Assembly (NCBI GenBank): GCA_002297865.1 | Contig: DBKX01000321.1 | Location: forward strand, 1 to 5,759 | Reading direction: 5' to 3' | Source: Lachnoclostridium sp. UBA739 | GTDB lineage: Bacteria; Bacillota_A; Clostridia; Lachnospirales; Lachnospiraceae | Length of the DNA stretch: 5,759 nt | Shown: piece by piece, positions 1 to 5,754 of the stretch | Layout: every line of letters starts with the position of its first letter | How positions within the stretch are numbered: the stretch's first letter is position 1 | Made by a program: the position numbers and the translations under genes | The notes under the pieces: model-generated | What the model was told of the DNA's origin: nothing | What the model saw: the letters and a program-made list of their open reading frames with translations, nothing else | Databases searched by the model: none

Positions 1-24
1 TAGCTGCAATGTGGGTTAAAATTT

Positions 25-28
25 GGAG
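25..28 (+). promoter_or_regulatory. Ribosome binding site (GGAG) deciding the lipoprotein start
   Basis: GGAG lies 7 nt before the ATG at 36. It supports that ATG over the in-frame ATG at 9, which would put nine extra residues in front of an otherwise ideal lipoprotein signal peptide. Confidence 0.6.
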
Positions 29-35
29 TAACATT

Positions 36-434
36 ATGAAAAAGTATTTATTTTTCCTTCTAACCCTTGTGGTAGCATCTTTTGCATTCATGTCATGCAG
101 CAGTGATGACGATGACAATGATGGAGAATTGAGTAAATCGGAGATTGTAGGCACATGGATGCTGAAAGAGGTTAAGACATCTGCTTCGGGCTCGTATATG
201 GCATGGCCTTACAAAAAGACAACTGCAACGTTTAAGTCGGACGGAACATATCGCGGTGCTGGTTATTTCGGGACTGGCAGTGGCACATGGAAAAAGAAAG
301 GTAACACCGTAAACACATATATCGATGGAGAACTTTATGTGTCGTACGAGGTTATTTCTTTAACTTCGTCGTATGCCGAGATGAAAATGACGATTAGCGG
401 TAGCTCTATTTGGATTAAATGCAAAAAAGAATAG
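36..434 (+). CDS. Lipocalin-like surface lipoprotein (small, SDDDD export signal)
   Basis: The 132-residue product starts with a short lipoprotein signal peptide: Lys2-Lys3, a hydrophobic core at about 4-19, and a lipobox ending FMSC with the lipidated Cys at 21. The residues right after Cys are Ser-Ser and then four Asp. An S-D-D-D-D run at this place is the known lipoprotein export signal of Bacteroides fragilis, so transport to the outer face of the outer membrane is likely. The mature part looks like a small beta-barrel of the Bacteroidetes lipocalin-like type: IVGTW at 37-41, TFKSDGTY at 65-72 and GTWKKKGN at 83-90, followed by alternating strand-like segments to the end. The ligand and biological role are unknown. 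The start at 36 is preferred over 9 because of the GGAG at 25-28 and the clean signal peptide. The gene is followed by its own intrinsic terminator, so it is transcriptionally separate from the cyd operon. Lipoprotein call firm; lipocalin-like fold probable. Confidence 0.85.
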   Translation: MKKYLFFLLTLVVASFAFMSCSSDDDDNDGELSKSEIVGTWMLKEVKTSASGSYMAWPYKKTTATFKSDGTYRGAGYFGTGSGTWKKKGNTVNTYIDGELYVSYEVISLTSSYAEMKMTISGSSIWIKCKKE

Positions 435-482
435 TCTTTTGGCGGAATATACAAACAAATTATATGTTCCTAATATAAGGAT
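413..482 (+). repeat. Direct repeat, copy 1 (gene tail and 3' flank of the lipoprotein)
   Basis: This is the first of two imperfect copies offset by 114 bp. By hand alignment the copies differ by ten substitutions and one 1-nt indel over about 70 bp (roughly 85% identity). This copy covers the last codons of the lipoprotein gene (IKCKKE and stop) and about 50 nt of 3' flank, up to the left arm of the terminator. Confidence 0.85.
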
Positions 483-512
483 GGCATAGTAAAAGAACTG
501 CCATCCTTTTTT
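477..512 (+). terminator. Rho-independent terminator of the lipoprotein gene
   Basis: A perfect 10-bp stem (AAGGATGGCA at 477-486 with TGCCATCCTT at 499-508) encloses a 12-nt loop and runs into six consecutive T at 507-512. It lies 43 nt after the lipoprotein stop and insulates the downstream cyd operon from read-through. Confidence 0.88.
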
Positions 513-526
513 GTGTATGAAAAACT

Positions 527-597
527 GATTAAGTACAAAAAAGAATAGTCTTTTGTGGAAATATACAAACGAACTATAAGTTTCTAAATATAAGAAT
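527..597 (+). repeat. Direct repeat, copy 2 (vestigial second gene tail)
   Basis: This is the second copy of the 413-482 repeat. It still reads I-K-Y-K-K-E-stop (528-548) in the frame matching the lipoprotein C-terminus, with Tyr for Cys. The frame remains open back through the terminator to about 480 but encodes no lipocalin-like sequence. It is best seen as a relic: either a duplicated gene end, or what remains of a tandem paralogue whose body was deleted. It has no terminator of its own. Confidence 0.8.
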
Positions 598-629
598 AGA
601 CATTTACTATACAAAGATAGTAAAAACCA

Positions 630-661
630 ATTGTCAGCCTGTAAGGGATTCCATATCTTTG
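630..661 (+). promoter_or_regulatory. Candidate Bacteroidetes promoter of the DUF4492-cydA-cydB operon
   Basis: TATCTTTG at 654-661 matches the Bacteroidetes -7 consensus TAnnTTTG exactly. ATTG at 630-633, 20 nt upstream, is a 3-of-4 match to the -33 TTTG element. Transcription would begin near 668, giving about 30 nt of leader before the preferred DUF4492 start at 698. It is the only such match I found between the terminator and the operon. Function is inferred from the motif. Confidence 0.6.
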
Positions 662-697
662 CATTAGATATTGGTAAAAATGCAAAAGAGAATTGTT

Positions 698-934
698 ATG
701 AACAAGAATATGTCTACTTACGGGAAGCAAGGGCTACTCCTCAAGATTTTCCGTTTTTATTATGACGGATTCAAGTCGATGACGCTTGGCAAGACTTTAT
801 GGACTGTAATCCTGATAAAACTTGCCATCATATTCTTTGTACTCAAACTCTTCTTCTTCCCAAACTATATCGACAATAAAGCAAAAGATAAAGACAAAGC
901 TGATTTCGTATCCGAAGAAGTTCTCAACAGATAA
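698..934 (+). CDS. DUF4492 small membrane protein of the cytochrome bd operon
   Basis: The 78-residue protein has one predicted membrane span (about 36-54, very rich in Ile, Leu and Phe, ending LFFFPN). Before the span is the stretch RFYYDGFKSMTLGKTLW (19-35), which I recognise as the core of DUF4492. After it comes a charged, Lys/Asp-rich tail on the other side of the membrane. The family is known from Bacteroidetes and some Campylobacterota and typically sits just upstream of cytochrome bd oxidase genes, as here, 30 nt before cydA. By size, topology and location it may be an accessory or assembly subunit of the oxidase, like CydX, but I know of no direct proof and it is not a CydX homologue by sequence. 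Start choice: ATG at 698 has AAGAG (686-690) seven nt upstream and a sensible leader from the promoter. The in-frame TTG at 671 and ATG at 680 would lie almost on the expected transcription start. ATG at 710 is a possible shorter start. Confidence 0.85.
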   Translation: MNKNMSTYGKQGLLLKIFRFYYDGFKSMTLGKTLWTVILIKLAIIFFVLKLFFFPNYIDNKAKDKDKADFVSEEVLNR

Positions 935-964
935 TATATAATCACAACTTAAAAATATTATACT

Positions 965-2503
965 ATGATTACAAACCTATTGTTAGACATTAATTCTGCG
1001 ACAATTGACTGGTCGAGGGCACAATTTGCACTTACAGCAATCTATCATTGGCTGTTCGTGCCATTAACCTTGGGATTGGCTGTTATTATGGGTATCGCCG
1101 AAACGTGCTTCTACCGCACTGGAAATCCGTTTTGGAAACACGTGGCCCGCTTTTGGCAAAAGCTGTTCGGAATCAACTTTGCCATGGGGGTTGCAACGGG
1201 TATAATCCTGGAGTTTGAGTTCGGGACAAACTGGAGTAATTATTCCTGGTTCGTGGGCGATATTTTTGGTGCGCCGCTTGCTATTGAGGGTATCTTGGCA
1301 TTCTTCATGGAGAGCACGTTTGTTGCCGTAATGTTCTTTGGTTGGAACAAGGTGAGCCGCGGGTTTCATCTTGCGTCAACATGGCTCACCGGACTTGGTG
1401 CCACAATCTCGGCATGGTGGATACTCGTGGCAAATTCGTGGATGCAATATCCTGTAGGACAGGATTTTAATCCAGATACGATGCGTTTTGAGATGACTTC
1501 ATTCTTGGATGTTGCGCTTTCACCCTTCGCTATAAACAAATTTACTCATACAGTAACTTCTGCATGGATTATTGGAGCTGTGTTCGTGGTTGCTGTGAGT
1601 TGTTGGTATCTGTTGAAGAACAGGGAAACAGAACTGGCAAAGGCGAGTATCAAAGTTGCAGCTACTGTAGGACTTATAGCTACTCTGCTAACAGCAATGA
1701 CAGGCGATAACTCTGCCTATAAGGTGGCACAGGTGCAACCGATGAAACTGGCAGCAATGGAAGCGCTCTATAATGGCGGAAATAATGAAAGTCTGACGGC
1801 AATAGCTGCCGTACATCCTTTTGTGCAACCTGACTACACAAAGGAACAAGAGCCTGCGATGCGAATAGCCTTTCCTAATATGCTGTCACTTCTTGCCACT
1901 CGAACTACCGACGGATATGTACCTGGTGTAAACGACATATTGAATGGTTATACCAAGCAAGACGGCACTAAGGAGCCGGCTGCAAAAGAGAAAATAGAAC
2001 GTGGCAAGAAAGCTATTGCTGCCTTGAAAGAATACAGGGAAACAAAATCCCCTACCCTTCTGCCGATTCTTAAAGAAAACATGAAGTATTTTGGCTATGG
2101 CTACATAAAAGACGCCAATGAACTTGTGCCAAGTATTCCTATATGTTTTTATGCGTTTCGTGCAATGGTTGGTGTTGGCTGTCTGCTTATCGTGTTCTTT
2201 GCCATTTGCCTGTTCTTGGTTTACAAGAAGGAAATAAGCAGATTCCGGTGGTTCTTATTATTGGCATTGGCAGTTTTCCCGTTGGCTTATATAGCATCAG
2301 AGGCAGGTTGGATAGTAGCCGAAATCGGTCGCCAGCCATGGACTATTCAAGATTTGCTGCCTGTCGGTGCTGCCGTATCAGACGTTGAGGCTGGAAGCAT
2401 TGCAACGACATTCTTTATATTCCTTGCACTCTTCACTACGATGCTTGCCGTAGAAATAAACATAATGGTGAAGCAAATAAAGAAAGGTCCTGAATATAAA
2501 TAA
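965..2503 (+). CDS. cydA: Cytochrome bd quinol oxidase subunit I (CydA)
   Basis: This is the catalytic subunit of the bd-type terminal oxidase in the inner membrane, which oxidises quinol and reduces O2 to water. At 512 residues it is full length (E. coli 522). Key residues can be placed against E. coli CydA: His28 in AIYH (haem b595/d region ligand, E. coli H19), His195 in KFTHTV and Met401 in FRAMVGVG (haem b558 ligands, H186 and M393), Glu108 and Glu116 in the AIEG and MEST motifs (E99, E107), Lys261 and Glu266 in KLAAME (quinol site, K252 and E257), and Glu453 with GRQPW at 455-459. The periplasmic Q-loop spans about 253-390 and keeps the long-type C-terminal part (YFGYGYIK at 375-382). 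About nine membrane helices are visible. The start has no Shine-Dalgarno; an AT-rich leader is usual in this phylum. It is second in the operon, 30 nt after DUF4492 and 59 nt before cydB. No residue known to be essential is missing. Confidence 0.97.
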   Translation: MITNLLLDINSATIDWSRAQFALTAIYHWLFVPLTLGLAVIMGIAETCFYRTGNPFWKHVARFWQKLFGINFAMGVATGIILEFEFGTNWSNYSWFVGDIFGAPLAIEGILAFFMESTFVAVMFFGWNKVSRGFHLASTWLTGLGATISAWWILVANSWMQYPVGQDFNPDTMRFEMTSFLDVALSPFAINKFTHTVTSAWIIGAVFVVAVSCWYLLKNRETELAKASIKVAATVGLIATLLTAMTGDNSAYKVAQVQPMKLAAMEALYNGGNNESLTAIAAVHPFVQPDYTKEQEPAMRIAFPNMLSLLATRTTDGYVPGVNDILNGYTKQDGTKEPAAKEKIERGKKAIAALKEYRETKSPTLLPILKENMKYFGYGYIKDANELVPSIPICFYAFRAMVGVGCLLIVFFAICLFLVYKKEISRFRWFLLLALAVFPLAYIASEAGWIVAEIGRQPWTIQDLLPVGAAVSDVEAGSIATTFFIFLALFTTMLAVEINIMVKQIKKGPEYK

Positions 2504-2562
2504 TTTATATTACAAGCCATAATCATTTACTAAAGTATAGAAACCTCAAAAAACATAATATT

Positions 2563-3699
2563 ATGACATATGAATTTTTGCAATCATACTGGTGGTTCCT
2601 TGTATCACTCCTCGGAGCCTTGTTGGTATTTCTCATGTTCGTGCAAGGAGCCAACACCTTGATTTTCTGTTTAGGAAAAACTGTTAATGAGCGCAGACTG
2701 ATTATAAACTCTACCGGAAGAAAATGGGAGTTCACATTCACTACTCTCGTAACATTCGGCGGTGCATTTTTTGCCTCCTTCCCTCTTTTCTACAGTACGA
2801 GTTTCGGTGGTGCATACTGGTTATGGATGATAATTCTTTTCTCTTTCGTCATTCAAGCTGTGAGCTATGAGTTCCAAAACAAAATCGGTAATTTCCTTGG
2901 ACCAAAGGTGTTTCAGATATGTCTGATTATCAATGGTATCGTAGGTCCATTACTGATTGGAGGAGCCGTGGCAACTTTCTTCAACGGAAGTAACTTCGTG
3001 ATAGACAAAGGTAATATAGCAAATGACTTGCAGCCGGTTATCAGTAGGTGGGCAAATGTCAGTCACGGACTTGACGCCTTGCTTGATCCTTGGAATATAG
3101 TTTTAGGACTTGCCGTTTTAATGCTCGCACGCATCCTTGGCATCCTATATATCAAGAATAATATAGACCATCAGGCTATATTGGAGCGGTGCACCAAACA
3201 ACTGCCTATGAATGCCGTCGTGTTTCTTATGCTTTTTGTACCATTTCTTATTCATGTCGTTTTAAAGGACGGCTTAAGTACATTGTCGGGTGACATCACC
3301 GTAGAAAACATGAAATACTTGCATAACCTGATGGAGATGCCTATGGTTACCGGCATTCTACTTGTTGGAATCCTCCTTGTGCTCTATGGTATCTTTATGG
3401 CATCTAAAAGCATCACCTACCGCAATGGTATATGGTATAGTGGAATGGGAACCGTACTAACAGTCTTAGCATTGCTGCTGACGGCAGGATGGAACAATAC
3501 TGCCTATTATCCGTCAAACATTGACATACAGAGTTCGCTCTGTCTTTCAAACAGTTGTAGCAGTGAGTTTACATTACGTACAATGGCATTTGTTTCCATT
3601 TTAATACCATTTGTTCTTACTTATATAATTTACGCTTGGCGCTGCATAGACAAAAAACGGATAACTAAGGAGGAAATTGAAAACGACGAAGCTTATTGA
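2563..3699 (+). CDS. cydB: Cytochrome bd quinol oxidase subunit II (CydB)
   Basis: This is the second large subunit of the bd oxidase. It pairs with CydA, carries no ligands for the three canonical haems, and supports assembly and the proton/oxygen paths. It is 378 residues (E. coli 379) with about eight hydrophobic helices, for example 12-35, 62-80, 84-104, 118-140, 176-196, 217-236, 262-280 and 338-359. The family is recognised by FGGAFFASFPLFYSTSFGG (65-83), which matches the E. coli GGALFAAWPMVYA region, and by a final helix rich in Ile/Pro/Phe. The N-terminal motif is diverged: where E. coli has TDGFDMG the sequence reads VQGANTLI (27-34), and where E. coli has HWDGNQVW it reads STGRKWEF (50-57). 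The acidic residues at those two sites are therefore absent. From memory this variant is normal for Bacteroidetes CydB, not a sign of decay. The start at 2563 has no clear Shine-Dalgarno. The gene ends the operon; cydC and cydD are not in the window. Confidence 0.95.
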   Translation: MTYEFLQSYWWFLVSLLGALLVFLMFVQGANTLIFCLGKTVNERRLIINSTGRKWEFTFTTLVTFGGAFFASFPLFYSTSFGGAYWLWMIILFSFVIQAVSYEFQNKIGNFLGPKVFQICLIINGIVGPLLIGGAVATFFNGSNFVIDKGNIANDLQPVISRWANVSHGLDALLDPWNIVLGLAVLMLARILGILYIKNNIDHQAILERCTKQLPMNAVVFLMLFVPFLIHVVLKDGLSTLSGDITVENMKYLHNLMEMPMVTGILLVGILLVLYGIFMASKSITYRNGIWYSGMGTVLTVLALLLTAGWNNTAYYPSNIDIQSSLCLSNSCSSEFTLRTMAFVSILIPFVLTYIIYAWRCIDKKRITKEEIENDEAY

Positions 3700-3808
3700 A
3701 TGATTTGACTTAAACATTTCATAGAGTTTTTTGTCAGCAGAAGTATAGAATGACAATGTATATTATCAGTAGTTCCTTTTGCTACGCTTTTTAGTAGTAA
3801 GTCTATAA

Positions 3809-3859
3809 ATCGCCCTCTGACAAGTAAAGTTCTGATTTCTTTTACTTGTCAGGGGCGAT
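3809..3859. repeat. Long inverted repeat between convergent genes (possible bidirectional transcription end)
   Basis: A 12-bp perfect inner stem (3817-3828 with 3841-3852) continues, after one bulged T at 3816, into a further 7 bp (3809-3815 with 3853-3859), with a 12-nt loop. That makes 19 paired positions. It lies in the 211-bp gap between cydB (+) and the minus-strand gene ending at 3911. There is no T-run straight after the stem on either strand, so it is not a textbook intrinsic terminator, although the convergent position suggests a transcript-end or mRNA-protecting hairpin. A mobile-element end is an alternative. The rest of 3700-3910 holds nothing else I can name. Confidence 0.8.
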
Positions 3860-3910
3860 AAAACTAAAAAATTGTTTTATAAGGAGTTTTGATAATAAGT
3901 CTTTCATCTT

Positions 3911-4288
3911 TTACTTTGCATTATCTAAGAATGGAATATAGTAATAATAAACAGGCTTAACAGTTGCCCATCCATCTGTATGAAGTCTTTCATCTTGAAA
4001 GTTCCACGTTAAGGGTGTTTCTCTCATAAGTTCATGAACCTCATATAACAAGTGATTATCTCCTTTACAAAGGAAAAGATATATACCATCTTTAGGAGCT
4101 TTTGAACTTTCATCTATTTTTACCCATTCTCCTGCATTTATTACAGTTGGATCTATTGGTAATATGTCTTTGTTTTTAATAACCCAAGAACATATCTTTT
4201 GATTCTTTTTTTCATAAAACCATTCCTTTATAAAGTTTATTTTCCAAAATAACAGTCCTAAAACTATCAACAAAATTATCCAAATCAT
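3911..4288 (-). CDS. Small membrane-anchored DUF551-like protein, possible immunity/partner protein
   Basis: The 125-residue protein opens with a strongly hydrophobic helix (2-15, MIWIILLIVLGLLFW) followed by positive residues, so it is probably an inner-membrane anchor with the bulk in the cytoplasm. The soluble body reads GEWVKIDESSKAPKDGIYLF (53-72), then LLYEVHEL (80-87), TWNFQD (94-99) and a C-terminal GWATVKPVYYYYIPF (106-120). This order resembles the small DUF551 fold common in phages (W-I-S-V-x-D, P-x-D-G-x-Y-V-L, a final W and an aromatic strand ending in P), but the match is mine by eye and weak. The start ATG overlaps the stop of the preceding minus-strand gene as ATGA and has GGAGG six nt upstream, so the pair is translationally coupled. 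Being small, membrane-bound and directly behind a toxin-like gene fits an immunity protein, but nothing proves this. The composition is AT-rich, unlike the cyd genes. It is certainly a gene; the function is unknown. Confidence 0.8.
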   Translation of the reverse strand: MIWIILLIVLGLLFWKINFIKEWFYEKKNQKICSWVIKNKDILPIDPTVINAGEWVKIDESSKAPKDGIYLFLCKGDNHLLYEVHELMRETPLTWNFQDERLHTDGWATVKPVYYYYIPFLDNAK

Positions 4289-5727
4289 AACTTTCCTCCA
4301 AATGCTTTTTTCTTAGTAAATCCTACAGAATGTGGTGCATAGTCTGTAGATACAATACCTTCAGACGGATTATATCTAAGTAATCCTTTTAGTTCAAGTA
4401 ATGAATTGTCAGGATCTCCATAAAAAATATAATGTCTGAAATCTAAATCATCAGGTCTTTGTGTCCTAATTATTGAAGCTCCAGCATTTGCCTGTGCATC
4501 AAGAAATGTAGGTTCTACAGGAGTATATTTTGTATTTACTTTACCTCTCCTTCTCTGTGCTGCTCCTCCATCAATTCTTGGTTTACTTGGTTTATTTAAA
4601 ACTGTTGAATAAACATAAGGATCATCTGTAGTTGCAGAGTACATATTATCAGGTTGTTTAGTAAAACGAAAGTCGTTTATTTTTAACATTTTTGATCTAT
4701 TAGAATCATAAGTAATAGGTCTTTGAACAATACCAACATATCCTCCCCCTGTAGTATATTGTCTTGATAGATCCAAAGAATTTGAGGTATATAGTGCAGC
4801 TCTTTGATCAGGGTTTCCTCCTGAATTAAATTTTGTCGGGACGTGAGGATGAGTTAATGTATATTCTGCAATTTGTTCATCTGTCCATTCTGGACCAAAA
4901 CCATAATATTTTCTTGCTTCATCAACAGAAATTCCTCTTGTAAATGTATTATGTTGTCTTACAAGCTGATTCGTTAATTTATCCAATTTAGCATCATCAA
5001 ATATTAATCCTAATTTTGGCTTATATTCTGTATAGCCATATCTATTGATAAAATTGTTAAGATTATAATAATCCCTTGTGTTTTGTAGTAAATGAGTACT
5101 TGCATCATAAATAGACTTACCAACTCTACCCAAAGGAGCTATATCCAATGCTGTTTCCCAATTCTCATTGCCATTGACAAGATTTGTTAAACCTTTTGCT
5201 CCAAAGTATGAAGTTAAGCCTGCGTCTATCCAGGGGGCTACTGTAGCACTACCAACCAATTCTCCACCTCCTATAACAAAAGGAGTGGATGCTACTGCAA
5301 AAGGTGCTGCCCCTAAAGCATATCCCATACCACTAAGATAAGGATGTTCTTTTTCCCAAGCAGCACTTTTTTTAGCTCCTAAGAGAGTTTCATATTTAAG
5401 ATGTGAATTATATTCCTTATGTGGGGCATTAAGTACTCTGGTATTGTCATTACTCGTAGTAATGTAATCATTGAACCTCTTTGATAAAAAGTTTTCTGCA
5501 GGAGCTGTAACAGTAACCCCTGGCAATCCATGTTGCAGCATAACAGGAACTATATTTCCATCCTCTGTCTTTGAGAAATAGTTACCATTTCTATCTGCAA
5601 ATACATGTCTCTGACTTATATTTCCTTGACTATCTTCTACATCCATTATTGTTGTTGGATATGTTGCCCCATCATAATAAGTAGGAAGGGCATAGGAGAA
5701 ACTCCTTGTATTATTATCTTCTTCCAT
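4285..5727 (-). CDS. Uncharacterised 480-residue protein with ADP-ribosyltransferase-like C-terminal motifs; candidate toxin or phage-derived effector
   Basis: I do not recognise a named family across the whole length. There is no signal peptide. Residues 1-62 are polar and strand-like (VFADRNGNYFSKTEDGN at 42-58), followed by a short LPGVTVTAP motif (68-76). Residues about 131-185 form a Gly/Ala-rich hydrophobic stretch that could enter or cross a membrane, like the pre-toxin hydrophobic zones of polymorphic toxins. The C-terminal part shows an order that recalls R-S-E type ADP-ribosyltransferases: TRGIS (263-267) as an Arg strand, ALYTSNSLDLSRQY (311-324) as an S-x-S-like motif and helix, GGGYVGIVQRP (327-337) as the next strand, and HYIFYGDPDNSLLELKGL (432-449) as a closing strand with Glu445. 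The catalytic assignment is inference. It ends KKKAFGGKL, whose GG codons also make the Shine-Dalgarno of the next gene. The start at 5727 lies just inside a promoter-like element. AT-richness suggests separate ancestry from the cyd operon. An alternative is a phage structural or internal virion protein. Confidence 0.75.
   Translation of the reverse strand: MEEDNNTRSFSYALPTYYDGATYPTTIMDVEDSQGNISQRHVFADRNGNYFSKTEDGNIVPVMLQHGLPGVTVTAPAENFLSKRFNDYITTSNDNTRVLNAPHKEYNSHLKYETLLGAKKSAAWEKEHPYLSGMGYALGAAPFAVASTPFVIGGGELVGSATVAPWIDAGLTSYFGAKGLTNLVNGNENWETALDIAPLGRVGKSIYDASTHLLQNTRDYYNLNNFINRYGYTEYKPKLGLIFDDAKLDKLTNQLVRQHNTFTRGISVDEARKYYGFGPEWTDEQIAEYTLTHPHVPTKFNSGGNPDQRAALYTSNSLDLSRQYTTGGGYVGIVQRPITYDSNRSKMLKINDFRFTKQPDNMYSATTDDPYVYSTVLNKPSKPRIDGGAAQRRRGKVNTKYTPVEPTFLDAQANAGASIIRTQRPDDLDFRHYIFYGDPDNSLLELKGLLRYNPSEGIVSTDYAPHSVGFTKKKAFGGKL
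4295..4299 (-). promoter_or_regulatory. Strong Shine-Dalgarno (GGAGG) of the 3911-4288 gene, inside the upstream gene
   Basis: On the minus strand GGAGG lies 6 nt before the ATG at 4288. It is formed by the two GGA glycine codons near the end of the upstream gene (AFGGKL and stop). Such a strong site stands out in a window where the other starts have weak or no Shine-Dalgarno, and it supports re-initiation at the ATGA overlap. Confidence 0.75.
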
Positions 5728-5746
5728 ATATTTACTATTTTATTGA

Positions 5747-5754
5747 CAAAGGTA
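5747..5754 (-). promoter_or_regulatory. Candidate -7 promoter element of the minus-strand two-gene unit
   Basis: Read on the minus strand, TACCTTTG matches TAnnTTTG exactly. Transcription would start near 5740, leaving only about a dozen nt of leader before the ATG at 5727 and no Shine-Dalgarno in it. The matching -33 element would fall beyond the window edge and cannot be checked here. Confidence 0.5.

Noticed and set aside
413..597. CRISPR-like or regulatory repeat array
   Set aside because: There are only two diverged copies, and they are explained by duplication of a gene end. There is no regular spacer or palindromic repeat unit.
360..614. 84-residue open frame on the minus strand with an internally repeated Phe-rich protein
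   Set aside because: It is antisense to the lipoprotein tail, terminator and direct repeat. Its internal repetition (KRLFFF twice) is just the 70-bp DNA repeat read backwards, and it has no ribosome binding site.
671..697. Longer N-terminus for the DUF4492 protein from TTG at 671 or ATG at 680
   Set aside because: Both lie almost at the predicted transcription start, and the added residues are not part of the family core. The ATG at 698 has an AAGAG at good spacing.
1064..1369. 101-residue open frame on the minus strand inside cydA
   Set aside because: It is a shadow of cydA, which is unmistakable in its own frame. The minus-strand product has no recognisable motif.
2143..2388. 81-residue open frame in another + frame inside cydA
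   Set aside because: It lies fully within the conserved C-terminal half of CydA and has no start signal or family resemblance.
2523..2741. 72-residue open frame antisense to the start of cydB
   Set aside because: It is antisense to a conserved gene and the spacer before it, with no supporting start signal.
3700..3910. Possible small gene or RNA in the gap after cydB
   Set aside because: I found no open frame with a plausible start and no structure other than the inverted repeat. There is too little to call an RNA gene.
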